The notes: generated from the letters alone by a model not told the origin. 64,000 nt of DNA from Burkholderiaceae bacterium (GCA_030695205.1 JAUYTN010000047.1:1-64000); one strand, 5' to 3'. Positions 8,144 to 17,515 are shown, counted from the first letter of the stretch. Numbers and translations: made by a program.

Positions 8144-9112
8144 ATGAAGACTTTCTCACTGGCCGCCGCTGTGCTGGCGCTCGGTCTGTCCATGGCAGTA
8201 GCCGACGTCGAAGCCAAACGCCTGGGCGGTGGCAAATCGAGCGGCATGCAGCGCCAAACCACCACCGAAAGAGCCCCAGCCACCACGCCAAGCCAAACCC
8301 CTGCCAGCACCAACGCAGCCACACCTGCGGCTGGTGCTGCTGCCGCTGGCACCGCTGCGGCGCAAAGCAAGCGCTCATGGATGGGGCCCATCGCTGGTCT
8401 CGCGGCTGGCCTCGGATTGGCCGCTCTGGCTTCCCATTTCGGCTTTGGTGAGGCTTTGGCCAACATGATGATGATCGGCCTGCTGATCGTGGCGGTTTTG
8501 ATGGTGGTCGGCTTCATCATGCGCAAGCGCGCAGCGGCCAAAGGCGGCAACACCGGTACCAGCAGCGGGCTGGCCTATGCCGGTGCCGGGGCATCTGGCC
8601 CCACGTCGGCCCAGCCAGCCTCTGACCTGCAAACCCCCATGGCCCGCAACGCCACCGGTGGCTCGATGATTGGTGCGGGCATTGGTGCAGGCGTGGGTTC
8701 GGGTGCAGGTGCTGATGCCCAGGCGTCGCGCACCGCCCACTGGCCAGCCGACTTTGACGAAGCTGCTTTCTGCCGCAACGCCAAGGTTCAATTCATCCGT
8801 TTGCAAGCCGCCAACGATGCGGGCAATCTGGAGGATCTGCGCCAGTTCACCACGCCAGAAATGTTCGCTGAACTCAAGATGGACCTGAGCGACCGCGGTG
8901 CGTCCACCAGCCACACCGACGTCGTGAGCATCGATGCCAAGGTGTTGGATGTGGTGCTGGAGGCTTACCAGCATGTCGTGAGCGTGCACTTCACCGGCAC
9001 CGTCCGGGAAGATGGCCAGGCAGCAGAAGCTGTCTCCGAAATCTGGCACCTGACCAAGCCGATTTCCGGTTCCACAGGCTGGTTACTGTCCGGTATTCAA
9101 CAGGCTCAGTAA
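8144..9112 (+). CDS. Tim44-like domain membrane protein
   Basis: A 322-residue protein. Residues 1-22 are a signal-like hydrophobic start (MKTFSLAAAVLALGLSMA), followed by an Ala/Thr/Pro-rich linker. Next come hydrophobic segments at about residues 84-127, a Gly/Ala-rich linker, and a C-terminal Tim44-like domain from about residue 205 (HWPADFDEAAFCRNAK onward). Tim44 domains bind membranes and proteins in the mitochondrial import motor; bacterial members are widespread and mostly uncharacterised. The start at 8144 has GGAAGGAA upstream and gives the signal-like N-terminus. A rho-independent terminator follows, so it is probably monocistronic. Confidence 0.8.
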   Translation: MKTFSLAAAVLALGLSMAVADVEAKRLGGGKSSGMQRQTTTERAPATTPSQTPASTNAATPAAGAAAAGTAAAQSKRSWMGPIAGLAAGLGLAALASHFGFGEALANMMMIGLLIVAVLMVVGFIMRKRAAAKGGNTGTSSGLAYAGAGASGPTSAQPASDLQTPMARNATGGSMIGAGIGAGVGSGAGADAQASRTAHWPADFDEAAFCRNAKVQFIRLQAANDAGNLEDLRQFTTPEMFAELKMDLSDRGASTSHTDVVSIDAKVLDVVLEAYQHVVSVHFTGTVREDGQAAEAVSEIWHLTKPISGSTGWLLSGIQQAQ

Positions 9113-9218
9113 GTGCGAGTGCGCAAACCCTACAGGGGCTGCCCAGCACCTGCAGGGTCATGCCCGATGCGCAAATGGCGGTGACCTTACCGGCTCAACC
9201 TGCCCTGGCAGCTACACA

Positions 9219-9253
9219 AGCCCCGACGCCCCATCAGGTGTCGGGGCTTTTTT
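9219..9253 (+). terminator. Rho-independent terminator after the Tim44-like gene
   Basis: AGCCCCGAC (9219-9227) pairs with GTCGGGGCT (9240-9248) and is followed by a T-run. It lies between the Tim44-like gene and the convergent ABC ATPase gene. Confidence 0.85.
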
Positions 9254-9287
9254 GTGGCCGCAGTCGTCCAATGGGCAATCCCCGTTG

Positions 9288-9950
9288 CTAAAGCGCAATG
9301 GCATTGGCACCCCATTCGGTGGGTGGCATCCCGTGCGCCGTGGACACAAACACACGCTGGCTTGACGTGGCGCAGTCGGCCAGCAGCTCGCTAACCAAAG
9401 TGCAGCTGCGGTGGTCCAGGGCGGCCATGGGGTCATCGATCAGGGTCACCGCAGCCCCGCTGGCCAGCGCGCACGCCAGCCGCAGTTTGCGCCGCATGCC
9501 CATGGACAGGCCCAGCAACGGCTTGCCCAGGTGGCCCTGAAGCCCCAATTCAACCAGCAGATCCTCAAACGCCTCCTCCCGCCACAAGCGCTGTGCCGCG
9601 CGGTGGTGGTCGGCGTACTGTTCGGCCAACAGGCCATCGAGCGCGTCGGACGCGGGGTCGCACCAAAACACCTGGCGGCGGTAGTCGGCGGGTGTCGGCC
9701 AGGCAGTGAGGGTGACGGGTTTGGGCGAATCGGCCCCCAGCGTCAGCACCAACTGCCCGGACTGCGGCTGGCATGCACTGGCCAACAGACGCAGACGGGT
9801 GGTTTTGCCTGCACCATCGCCACCGACCAGCAAGGTCAGGCCGGGTAACAGGTGAGCAGACCACGCTGCACACACCACCTGTCCGTTGGGCCAACAGAAG
9901 CCCAGACTCTGAACCTCCACAGCCACCGACCCAAAGCCGCACACATTCAT
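9288..9950 (-). CDS. Orphan ABC-type ATPase with non-canonical motifs
   Basis: A 220-residue single ABC nucleotide-binding domain without membrane segments. Walker A is intact (GGDGAGKTT, residues 43-51). The signature is LSMGM in place of LSGGQ. The Walker B region reads TLIDDP, so Asp occupies the position of the catalytic glutamate. The switch histidine is in STAHG. No permease or binding protein is adjacent; the gene follows aroQ on the same strand. The ATG at 9948-9950 overlaps the right box of a dispersed repeat. It might serve a permease elsewhere or be a slow or inactive ATPase. Function is not assigned. Confidence 0.75.
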   Translation of the reverse strand: MNVCGFGSVAVEVQSLGFCWPNGQVVCAAWSAHLLPGLTLLVGGDGAGKTTRLRLLASACQPQSGQLVLTLGADSPKPVTLTAWPTPADYRRQVFWCDPASDALDGLLAEQYADHHRAAQRLWREEAFEDLLVELGLQGHLGKPLLGLSMGMRRKLRLACALASGAAVTLIDDPMAALDHRSCTLVSELLADCATSSQRVFVSTAHGMPPTEWGANAIAL

Positions 9951-9986
9951 AGCAAACTATTATTTGCTGATAAGCGATAAAGGCAC
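9949..9986 (-). repeat. Dispersed CGCTTR-N16-WGCTAY element, copy 4
   Basis: On the minus strand: GTGCC, CGCTTA (9971-9976), 16-nt spacer, TGCTAT (9949-9954). It fills the gap between the aroQ stop and the ABC ATPase start, and the start codon of the ATPase overlaps the last box. Confidence 0.85.
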
Positions 9987-10005
9987 ATAATAAAATATTA
10001 TTTCC

Positions 10006-10464
10006 TCAACTAGCAGATGCCTGCATACCGGCCAATGCAGAAATAGCCAGTGCGTAGCCCTGCACCCCAAATCCACACATCACCCCCCTGGCCACCGGCG
10101 AAATGGTGCTGTGGTGGCGAAAGGCCTCGCGGGCAAAGACGTTGCTGATGTGCAGCTCTATGCAGACCACGCCCGTGCCTTTGATGGCGTCGTGCAGCGC
10201 AATGCTGGTGTGGGTGTAGGCACCCGCATTGATGATCAGCCCCGCCAATTCACCCTGTGCGTGCAAGCGGCCAGCTTCATGAATCCAGTCAATCAACTGG
10301 CCCTCATGGTTGCTTTGGCGAAACACCAGCTCCAATCCGTGCTGCTCGCACGCCAGCCGCGTCAGCTGCTCGACATCGGCCAGTGTGGCAGCGCCGTACA
10401 CAGCGGGCTCTCGGGTGCCCAGCAGGTTGAGGTTGGGGCCGTTCAGAACGTAGGCGGTTTTCAT
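10006..10464 (-). CDS. aroQ: Type II 3-dehydroquinate dehydratase
   Basis: A 152-residue enzyme of the shikimate pathway that dehydrates 3-dehydroquinate to 3-dehydroshikimate. Diagnostic motifs are LNGPNLNLLGTREP, QSNHEGQLIDWIH, INAGAYTHTS and ELHISNVFARE. They carry the catalytic tyrosine/arginine lid and the active-site asparagine and histidines. The ATG at 10464 is preferred over a TTG three codons upstream because MKTAYVLNGPNLN is the usual start. With aroC at 12.9-13.9 kb it gives two shikimate genes nearby, but they are not in one operon. Confidence 0.95.
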   Translation of the reverse strand: MKTAYVLNGPNLNLLGTREPAVYGAATLADVEQLTRLACEQHGLELVFRQSNHEGQLIDWIHEAGRLHAQGELAGLIINAGAYTHTSIALHDAIKGTGVVCIELHISNVFAREAFRHHSTISPVARGVMCGFGVQGYALAISALAGMQASAS

Positions 10465-10690
10465 GGGCAACAAAACAGATGATTGGGAAGGGTGTGTGCA
10501 TTGGCACAGGGACGGGCACAGGCACTGAGTGCCGATGATCTATGTTACCGGGCGCCGACCACGGATGCCCGCAGCTCCGACCAGGTAGGAACAACCCGGC
10601 CCACAGCCGCGCACCACCACACAACCGATGACACCATCGGTGGCACAGGCGAGACCGGGGCATGCGCCGTGAACACGCACAATCGCACCT

Positions 10691-11590
10691 GTGAAGCACG
10701 CCCATTTTTTGCAACTGGTGGGGCTCTCTGCATTGTGGGGAGCCTCTTTTCTGTTCATCCGAGTGGCCAGCCCTTTGCTGGGCCCGTGGGTGCTGGCGGG
10801 CGTGCGGGTGGCTTTGGCCACGCTCACCCTTGGAGTCATCATGTGGGTGCTGCGCCATCGTTGGCCTTGGTCCCACTGGCGCGACCTGACTCGCCTGGGG
10901 CTGTTGGCGGTGGCTGTGCCATTTGTGCTGTATGCCTGGGCGGCGCTGCGCCTGCCGGCGGGCTACCTGGCCTTGCTCAACACCACCGCCGTGCTGTTCA
11001 CCACCCTGGCCAGCGCTTGGCTGGGTGATGACCGCTTGACACCCACCAAGCTGGCGGGCTGTGCCCTGGGGTTTGGTGGGGTGGCGCTCATTGTGGGACT
11101 GGGGCCGGTGGATACCACCGCTCCCAAGCTGTGGGCCATGCTGGCCTGCCTGGCGGCTGCGGCCAGCTACGGCCTGGCCTCCCCGCTGATGAAGCGCGCC
11201 ACCCAGCGCATGGAGCCGCTCGCCATTGCACTGGGCATGAATGTGTCGGCCAGTGTGGTGCTGGTGCCGGGTGCCGTCTGGTATGCCCCACAGGCGGAGT
11301 TCACAGGCACGGCACTGGCGTCTGTGGTGGCATTGGGGGTGGTGTCGTCCGGGCTTGCCGGCTGGCTGCACCTGCGCATCATGCGGCACGTCTCGCCGGT
11401 GGCAGCCGTCAGCCCGGCCTTTCTGATTCCTCTGTTTGGGGTCACCTGGGGGCACCTGCTGCTGGATGAGGCCATAGGTGCCGGGTTGCTGGCGGGCGCC
11501 TTGCTGGTGCTGCTGGCCACCGCACTGGTGACGGGGTTCAACCCCTTGGTCAGGACGAAACTGGTCGACGTGCCAATGCCCAAACCCTGA
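10691..11590 (+). CDS. EamA-family (drug/metabolite) transporter
   Basis: A 299-residue inner-membrane protein with about ten hydrophobic helices in two repeats, each beginning with an EamA-type motif (LSALWGASFLFIRVA; AAAASYGLASPLMKRA). The family exports amino acids, drugs or metabolites; the substrate here is unknown. The start is GTG with no clear ribosome site. Its 3' end overlaps the convergent MFS gene by 41 bp. Confidence 0.85.
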   Translation: MKHAHFLQLVGLSALWGASFLFIRVASPLLGPWVLAGVRVALATLTLGVIMWVLRHRWPWSHWRDLTRLGLLAVAVPFVLYAWAALRLPAGYLALLNTTAVLFTTLASAWLGDDRLTPTKLAGCALGFGGVALIVGLGPVDTTAPKLWAMLACLAAAASYGLASPLMKRATQRMEPLAIALGMNVSASVVLVPGAVWYAPQAEFTGTALASVVALGVVSSGLAGWLHLRIMRHVSPVAAVSPAFLIPLFGVTWGHLLLDEAIGAGLLAGALLVLLATALVTGFNPLVRTKLVDVPMPKP

Positions 11591-12740
11591 GGGCACACGC
11601 CATCGCCAGCCCAGCGGACGCGGCAGAGGCCCAAAACACCGAGGACAGCCCCCACCAGGTGCTGAGAAACCCACCACCAATACCACCCAATACCCCCGGA
11701 ATGCCGTAGCCAATGACGGTGTACAGCGCCTGGCCACGGGCGCGCAAGCGGCCGGGGAAATGGTGGGAGATCAGGGCAATACACACCGTGTGGTGGGTGG
11801 CAAAGGTGATGGCGTGCAGCATTTGCGCGCACACCAGCAAAGGCAGCACCAGGGGCCAACCGGCGGTCAGCACCATGCGCCCCGCCATGGCTGCTGCGGC
11901 CAGCACCAGCCAGGCGGTCAGGCTCAGCAGTGGGAGCCAGCGCCCCTGGGTAAAAAACCAGGCAATCTCCAGCACCACCGACACCGCCCACAGCCAACCG
12001 ATGGTGGTCTTGCTGTAGCCCAGGCTGTCGAGGTACAGCGAGAAAAACACGTAAATGAATATGTGCGCCAGCACGTGCCAGAACATCGCCGCAAACAACC
12101 ACGCCACCGCAGGCTGACGCAGCAAGCGCCACACCGGCTGCGCGGCAGGGGTGTCGGTGGTGGCTGGCGCCTCACGCACATCGGGCATCCACCACACACT
12201 GGCAGCCACCGCAAGCAGGGTCACTGATGTCCAGGCAGGAAAGCTGGCCATGCCGTGGCGATCAAACCAGGCACCCGCCGCGAGCACCGTCACCAAGAAC
12301 CCGATGGAGCCCCACAGGCGCACCCGGCCGTAGCGCCGCGCGTCGAACTGTCCACCCTGGCTGACCAGGTGCGCCATGGCCGCCTCGCTCATGGGCATCA
12401 TGGCGCTGGTGTGCACAAACATCAGCAGCAACACCACCAGCAAACCCACAAAACCCAGCGCATCAATCGGCAACCACAACCCCCACGAACACACCAGTGC
12501 GATGGTGGCCCCACCCCGCAGCAACCGCACCCGCTCGCCCGAGCGGTCGCTGAACCAACCCCACGCATACGGTGCAAACAAGCGGGTGGCAGACTGGACA
12601 GATGTCAGCACGCTGATGGCCATCAGCCCAAGCCCCATGTCCTGCAGCCACAGCGGCAGGTAGGGATTAAAAAACCCAATGTGCGCAAAGTAGCTGGCCG
12701 ACAACGCGGCAAAAGGTGCCAGGGTGCGGGTGCCGCTCAT
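11550..12740 (-). CDS. MFS transporter, phenylpropionate-permease-like
   Basis: A 396-residue inner-membrane carrier with about 12 hydrophobic helices. It belongs to the MFS_1-like group that includes HcaT-type permeases. The loop motif WGWFSDRSGERVRLLRGG between helices 2 and 3 is a typical MFS signature. The ATG at 12740 (MSGTRTLAPF) is preferred; a GTG four codons upstream is possible. No catabolic genes lie beside it, so the substrate is unknown. It overlaps the EamA gene tail to tail. Confidence 0.85.
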   Translation of the reverse strand: MSGTRTLAPFAALSASYFAHIGFFNPYLPLWLQDMGLGLMAISVLTSVQSATRLFAPYAWGWFSDRSGERVRLLRGGATIALVCSWGLWLPIDALGFVGLLVVLLLMFVHTSAMMPMSEAAMAHLVSQGGQFDARRYGRVRLWGSIGFLVTVLAAGAWFDRHGMASFPAWTSVTLLAVAASVWWMPDVREAPATTDTPAAQPVWRLLRQPAVAWLFAAMFWHVLAHIFIYVFFSLYLDSLGYSKTTIGWLWAVSVVLEIAWFFTQGRWLPLLSLTAWLVLAAAAMAGRMVLTAGWPLVLPLLVCAQMLHAITFATHHTVCIALISHHFPGRLRARGQALYTVIGYGIPGVLGGIGGGFLSTWWGLSSVFWASAASAGLAMACALRVWALARRPVSS

Positions 12741-12850
12741 GGACTCCACCACACCGACAACGCCCCGACGTCCATCCGGGCAGCAGGCTCAGGCACGCAG
12801 CGCAGGGCCTGTCGAGGTGGCCCGGTCAGGGCCACGGCAGGCGCGGCCAT

Positions 12851-13942
12851 TCAGCGCCGGGCGATGTCGGGGGTGGCCACGCGCACATCCGCGCACTGAG
12901 CGCGGTGTTGCAGCACATGCTCCATGACCACCAGGGCCAGCATGGCCTCGGCAATGGGCGTCGCCCGTATGCCCACGCAGGGGTCGTGGCGGCCCTTGGT
13001 GATCACCTCCGTGGCCTGCCCCGCCGAATCAATGGTGTCCCTGGGAATGAGGATAGAGCTGGTGGGCTTGATGGCGATGGAGACGTCGAGGTCTTGCCCG
13101 GTGCTGATGCCACCCAGCACACCGCCTGCGTTGTTGCCCACAAAACCTGTGGGTGTGAGCGAATCGCCGTGTTCGCTGCCCTTGGCCGCCACGCAACCAA
13201 ACCCCGCACCGATTTCCACCCCTTTGACGGCGTTGATGCCCATCATGGCGTAGGCGATGTCGGCGTCCAACTTGTCAAACAGGGGCTGACCCAGGCCCGT
13301 GGGCATGCCCTGGGCAACCACGCGCAAACGGGCCCCGCAGGAATCTCCACTTTTGCGCAGCGCGCCCATGTAGGCCTCCAACGCGCTGACGTCGGCAACT
13401 GGGGCAAAAAACGGATTGTTGGGCACATGGCTCCAGTCTTCAAAGCCGATGGCCACTTCACCTATCTGGGTCATGCAACCCTTGAACGTGGTCCCGTGGG
13501 CCTGGTGCAGCCATTTTTTCGCCACCGCACCGGCGGCCACCATGGGGGCGGTCAGGCGTGCCGACGAGCGGCCACCACCGCGCGGATCGCGCAGTCCATA
13601 TTTGTGCCAGTAGGTGTAGTCGGCGTGACCGGGCCTGAAGGTTTGAAGGATGTCGCCGTAGTCTTTGCTGCGCTGGTCGGTATTGCGGATCAACAGGCAA
13701 ATGGGTGTGCCTGTGGTCAGACCCTGGTACACCCCACTGAGAATTTCGACGGTATCGGGTTCGTTGCGCTGGGTCACAAACTGACTGGTGCCGGGGCGGC
13801 GGCGATCCAGGTCGGGCTGGATATCCACCGCAGCCAGCGGCAAGCCAGGTGGGCAGCCATCAATGACACAGCCGATGGCTGGGCCGTGGGATTCCCCAAA
13901 GTTGGTGACTGCGAAAAGGTTGCCAAAGGTGTTGCCGCTCAT
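12851..13942 (-). CDS. aroC: Chorismate synthase
   Basis: A 363-residue enzyme that eliminates phosphate from EPSP to give chorismate using reduced FMN. The family signatures are all present: [20 protein letters not shown] at the start, [28 protein letters not shown] and [14 protein letters not shown]. The ATG at 13942 gives the conserved MSGNTFG start; the upstream in-frame ATG is not needed. The CBS-domain gene lies upstream on the same strand, with a gap of about 80 nt. Confidence 0.97.
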   Translation of the reverse strand: MSGNTFGNLFAVTNFGESHGPAIGCVIDGCPPGLPLAAVDIQPDLDRRRPGTSQFVTQRNEPDTVEILSGVYQGLTTGTPICLLIRNTDQRSKDYGDILQTFRPGHADYTYWHKYGLRDPRGGGRSSARLTAPMVAAGAVAKKWLHQAHGTTFKGCMTQIGEVAIGFEDWSHVPNNPFFAPVADVSALEAYMGALRKSGDSCGARLRVVAQGMPTGLGQPLFDKLDADIAYAMMGINAVKGVEIGAGFGCVAAKGSEHGDSLTPTGFVGNNAGGVLGGISTGQDLDVSIAIKPTSSILIPRDTIDSAGQATEVITKGRHDPCVGIRATPIAEAMLALVVMEHVLQHRAQCADVRVATPDIARR

Positions 13943-14024
13943 GGCCGGGATTATCCCAGACCACTGCATCAGGTCAGGCCTTGGCCCGCCTGCATACCCT
14001 CACTCGACCGCAGCCAAGCGGTGC

Positions 14025-14528
14025 TCAGGCCTTACCGGCGCCAGTGTCCGATGTCTGCCCGGTTACCGATTCACCCTCGGGGGATCTGTCTTCGTCGGCA
14101 GGCCAGTCACGGATGTAGGCCTTGAGCATTTTGTTTTCGAAGTTTTGCGCGTCCACCACCGCTTTGGCGACGTCGTAAAAACTGATCACACCCATGAGCA
14201 TGCGGCTGTCCATCACTGGCATGTAGCGGCAGTGCCGCTCCAGCATCATGGGGCGCACTTTGTCCAGATCGGTCTCTGGCGTGCAGCTCATGGGGTGGTC
14301 ATCCATGACCTTGCGCACCGTGGATTGGCCCAGCACACCACCGTTGGTTGCGAGGTTCTGAATCACTTCCCGAAAGGTCAACATACCGACCAAGTCGCCA
14401 TGCTCCATCACCGCCAGGGAACCGATGTCGAACTGGTTCATGGTCTCCACCGCATGCAGCAGGCTGTCGTCGGGTGACACGGTGTACAGGGTGCCGCCTT
14501 TGACTCTCAATATGTCACTGACTTTCAT
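14025..14528 (-). CDS. Tandem CBS-domain protein
   Basis: A 167-residue soluble protein made of two CBS motifs (about residues 1-60 and 75-130), then a short charged tail. Paired CBS domains bind adenosine nucleotides and regulate partner proteins. The phrases DIGSLAVMEHGDLVGMLTFRE and RYMPVMDSRMLMGVISFYDVAK are the two motif ends. A GAGGAGA ribosome site precedes the ATG. Partner and ligand are unknown. Confidence 0.88.
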   Translation of the reverse strand: MKVSDILRVKGGTLYTVSPDDSLLHAVETMNQFDIGSLAVMEHGDLVGMLTFREVIQNLATNGGVLGQSTVRKVMDDHPMSCTPETDLDKVRPMMLERHCRYMPVMDSRMLMGVISFYDVAKAVVDAQNFENKMLKAYIRDWPADEDRSPEGESVTGQTSDTGAGKA

Positions 14529-14639
14529 GGAATCTCCTCGGGAAACGGTTGTTATGGATCTCGGTCAATATAGCGCAACACCACCATTAGCCTGGGCTCG
14601 GTGCGGCCAGGTGGATCAAAAAAACCGGTGAAAGTCAGT

Positions 14640-14882
14640 TTATTTTTTTCGCCTGGGCGCCAAGCCCAGGGCATCTTTCTGGCGCGCAAGGCGCGCCGCC
14701 TTGCGTGCATCTTCGCGCTGCATGGCTTTGCGCTTGGTGTAGCCGCTGGCATCCGCCCAGGCCCACCAGGCAAGCGCCAAACCGAACGGCAACAGCACCG
14801 ACCACCAGGGCCACTGCGCCACAGGACCCATGGCCTGCCACTTCAACAACACCAGGGCCACCCCCGCCACCAAAAACCACAT
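14640..14882 (-). CDS. Small Trp-rich membrane protein (TIGR04438 type)
   Basis: An 80-residue protein with one or two N-terminal hydrophobic helices containing several tryptophans (MWFLVAGVALVLLKW; WPWWSVLLPFGLALAWWAW) and a basic, Arg/Lys-rich C-terminal tail. This matches the small Trp-rich proteins of betaproteobacteria grouped as TIGR04438, whose function is unknown. The ATG at 14882 is fixed by AAGGAG upstream; the frame is open further upstream but lacks a site. Confidence 0.75.
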   Translation of the reverse strand: MWFLVAGVALVLLKWQAMGPVAQWPWWSVLLPFGLALAWWAWADASGYTKRKAMQREDARKAARLARQKDALGLAPRRKK

Positions 14883-14957
14883 GCTTTGCTCCTTGTCAAC
14901 CTCATTAGTCCGAATGAAACAATGCGTAACGCCATGAGCCGGATCAAGGAAAACCGA

Positions 14958-14963
14958 TAAAAT
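14958..14963 (+). promoter_or_regulatory. Candidate -10 box of the cytochrome c gene
   Basis: TAAAAT in the AT-richer context GATAAAATC lies about 54 nt upstream of the cytochrome c start. The -35 region is poor, so this is a tentative assignment. Confidence 0.4.
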
Positions 14964-15016
14964 CAGTGCTCGCTTATCCTTGCGACCAACCACCCGACCA
15001 CACTAGGAGATTCTCT

Positions 15017-15322
15017 ATGAAACGTGCGCTGATCGTCCTCGCTTCCGCCCTGACTGTTGCAGTGCCCGCCATGGCCAGCGATGCCTTGCTCAAGGCCAAC
15101 AACTGCATGGCTTGCCACGCAGTTGACAAGAAACTGGTAGGCCCTGCCTACAAAGACGTGGCAAAGAAGCACGGTGGCGACGTCTCCAAGGCCGATGCAC
15201 TGGCACAGAAAATCATCAAAGGTGGTTCCGGTGTGTACGGCGCCATCCCAATGCCAGCCAACCCCAAAGTGTCTGAAGCAGATGCCAAGGCCATGGCCAC
15301 CTACATCTTGGGCATGAAGTAA
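15017..15322 (+). CDS. Class I c-type cytochrome (c551/c552 family)
   Basis: A 101-residue periplasmic electron carrier. Residues 1-21 are a signal peptide (cleavage after AMA). The haem motif CMACH is at residues 30-34 and the axial methionine is in GAIPMPANP. Size and motifs match cytochrome c551/c552, which donates electrons to terminal oxidases or peroxidases. TAGGAGA precedes the ATG. A strong terminator follows, so it is transcribed alone. Confidence 0.92.
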   Translation: MKRALIVLASALTVAVPAMASDALLKANNCMACHAVDKKLVGPAYKDVAKKHGGDVSKADALAQKIIKGGSGVYGAIPMPANPKVSEADAKAMATYILGMK

Positions 15323-15358
15323 TACCCCACACCGGGCCTCCGAAGGCCTGGCAACACA

Positions 15359-15402
15359 TAAAAACCCCGCCGACTGGTGTCACCGTCGGCGGGGTTTTTT
15401 TA
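15359..15402. terminator. Bidirectional rho-independent terminator
   Basis: AAAACCCCGCCGAC pairs with GTCGGCGGGGTTTT across a 9-10 nt loop, with A- and T-tracts on the two sides. It can end both the cytochrome c transcript and the convergent acs transcript. Confidence 0.9.
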
Positions 15403-15414
15403 TATGCCCTTAAA

Positions 15415-15450
15415 GGCGCTAGCGCTTGATAGCATTGGGTTTTCAGCTAT
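15415..15450 (+). repeat. Dispersed CGCTTR-N16-WGCTAY element, copy 5
   Basis: GGC at 15415, CGCTTG at 15423-15428, 16-nt spacer, AGCTAT at 15445-15450. It lies between the terminator and the end of acs. Confidence 0.85.
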
Positions 15451-15474
15451 GAAACTGAAAACCCAACCCAAGCG

Positions 15475-17457
15475 TTACAGGTTCTCAGACAGCTGGTCAA
15501 GAATGGCCGGATTCTCCAGCGTGCTGGTGTCCTGGGTGATGGCCTCGCCCTTGGCGATGGAGCGCAGCAGACGGCGCATGATCTTGCCGGAGCGGGTCTT
15601 GGGCAGGTTGTCGCCAAAGCGGATGTCCTTGGGCTTGGCAATCGGGCCAATTTCTTTGCCCACATGGTCGCGCAGAATCTTGGCAATGGCCTTGGCTTCA
15701 TCGCCGGTGGGACGTGAGCGCTTCAGGACCACAAACGCCACCACCGCCTCGCCGGTGGTGTCGTCTGGACGACCGACCACGGCGGCTTCAGCCACCAGCT
15801 CTGTGCAGCTCACCAGCGCGGATTCAATCTCCATGGTGCCCATGCGGTGACCGGAGACGTTCAGCACGTCGTCAATGCGGCCTGTGATCGTGAAGTAACC
15901 GGTGTCCAAATCACGAATGGCACCGTCTCCGGCCAGGTAGTACTTGCCCTTGAAATCGTCGGGGTAGTAGCTCTTGATGAAGCGTGCGTCGTCACCCCAA
16001 ATGGTTCGGATCATGGATGGCCATGGGCGCTTGACGACCAGGATACCGCCCTGCCCGTTGGGCACGTCTTTGCCTGTCTCGTCAACGATGGCGGCCTGGA
16101 TACCCGGGAACGGCAGTGTGCAAGAACCCGGCACCATGGGTGTGGCACCTGGCAGCGGGGTGATCATGTGGCCACCGGTCTCGGTCTGCCAGAAGGTGTC
16201 CACGACGGGGCAGCGGCTGCCACCGACGTTGGCGTAGTACCACTCCCAGGCAGCGGGGTTGATGGGTTCGCCCACCGAACCCAACAGGCGCAGGCTGCTC
16301 AGGTCGTAGCTCTTGGGGTGCACGGCATCGTTGGCCTCGGCCGCCTTGATCAGCGAGCGAATGGCGGTGGGTGCGGTGTAGAAAATGCTGACCTTGTGGC
16401 TCTGAATCATTTTCCAGAAGCGACCTGCATCGGGGTAGGTAGGCACGCCCTCAAACACAATCTCTGTGCCGCCCAGGGCCAGGGGTCCATAGGTGATGTA
16501 GGTGTGGCCAGTGACCCAGCCAATGTCGGCGGTACACCAGAACACGTCATCGGCCTTCAAGTCAAACGTCCACTTGGTGGTGAGCGCCGCATGCAGCAAG
16601 TAACCACCGGTGCTGTGTTGCACACCTTTGGGTTTGCCGGTGGAGCCTGATGTGTACAGCAAGAACAGGGGGTGCTCTGCCGATACCCACTCTGGCTCGC
16701 AGGTGTCGGGCTGGCCGGCTACGGCGTCTTCCATCCACATGTCGCGGCCTTCAGTCATGGCGATGGCAGAACCGGAGCGCTTGACGACCAACACCTTGCT
16801 CACGCACTCGCAACCACCAAGCGACAAGGCCTCGTCCACAATGGACTTGAGGGGCAGTTGTTTGCCGCCACGTACCTGGTGGTCGGCGGTGATGACGACC
16901 TTGGCACCGGTGTCGTTGATGCGGTCACGCAAACTTTGTGCGGAGAAGCCGCCGAACACCACAGAGTGGGTGGCGCCGATGCGGGCGCAGGCCTGCATAG
17001 CGGCCACACCATCGATGGACATGGAGATGTAAATCACCACGCGATCACCCTTTTGCACGCCTTGGGCGCGCAGGGCATTGGCCATGCGGCAGGTTTTGGC
17101 CAGCAACTCGCTGTAAGTGATTTTGGTGACTTCGCCGCCATCGGCTTCAAAAATGAGTGCGGTCTTGTCGCCCAGGCCTTTTGCGACGTTGCGGTCCAGG
17201 CAGTTGTAGGAGGCGTTCAGAGTGCCGTCTGCAAACCACTTGAAGAACGGGGCATTGCTTTCATCCAGGGTCTGGGTGAAAGGGGTTTTCCAATCCAGCA
17301 GCTCACGGGCTTGCCTGGCCCAGAAGCCTTCGTAGTCGGACTCGGCTTCCTGACACAGTGCGTTGTAGGCGTCCATGCCCGCAATGGCGGCGTTCTGAAC
17401 AAAGGCTGGGCTGGGCTGGTAAACGCGGACATTGGTGGCGGTGTCATTTGCACTCAT
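15475..17457 (-). CDS. acs: Acetyl-CoA synthetase (AMP-forming)
   Basis: A 660-residue adenylate-forming enzyme that activates acetate with ATP and CoA. Core motifs are [13 protein letters not shown] (phosphate loop), the [10 protein letters not shown] stretch, [11 protein letters not shown] and the C-terminal [11 protein letters not shown]. The lysine of that last motif is the catalytic, acetylation-regulated residue. The ATG at 17457 is chosen for its AGGAGA site; the frame is open ten codons further up. The gene is separated from its convergent neighbour by a terminator and a repeat copy. Confidence 0.97.
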   Translation of the reverse strand: MSANDTATNVRVYQPSPAFVQNAAIAGMDAYNALCQEAESDYEGFWARQARELLDWKTPFTQTLDESNAPFFKWFADGTLNASYNCLDRNVAKGLGDKTALIFEADGGEVTKITYSELLAKTCRMANALRAQGVQKGDRVVIYISMSIDGVAAMQACARIGATHSVVFGGFSAQSLRDRINDTGAKVVITADHQVRGGKQLPLKSIVDEALSLGGCECVSKVLVVKRSGSAIAMTEGRDMWMEDAVAGQPDTCEPEWVSAEHPLFLLYTSGSTGKPKGVQHSTGGYLLHAALTTKWTFDLKADDVFWCTADIGWVTGHTYITYGPLALGGTEIVFEGVPTYPDAGRFWKMIQSHKVSIFYTAPTAIRSLIKAAEANDAVHPKSYDLSSLRLLGSVGEPINPAAWEWYYANVGGSRCPVVDTFWQTETGGHMITPLPGATPMVPGSCTLPFPGIQAAIVDETGKDVPNGQGGILVVKRPWPSMIRTIWGDDARFIKSYYPDDFKGKYYLAGDGAIRDLDTGYFTITGRIDDVLNVSGHRMGTMEIESALVSCTELVAEAAVVGRPDDTTGEAVVAFVVLKRSRPTGDEAKAIAKILRDHVGKEIGPIAKPKDIRFGDNLPKTRSGKIMRRLLRSIAKGEAITQDTSTLENPAILDQLSENL

Positions 17458-17515
17458 GAGGTCTCCTGAAAGGGTTGGAATCTGCACTCCCTAATGTCCG
17501 TTGACGCTCTTACAA

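Noticed and set aside
10519..10531. GGCACTGAGTGCC as an operator between aroQ and the EamA gene
   Set aside because: The palindrome is short and lies in a run of similar GGCAC repeats, so it is likely low-complexity sequence.
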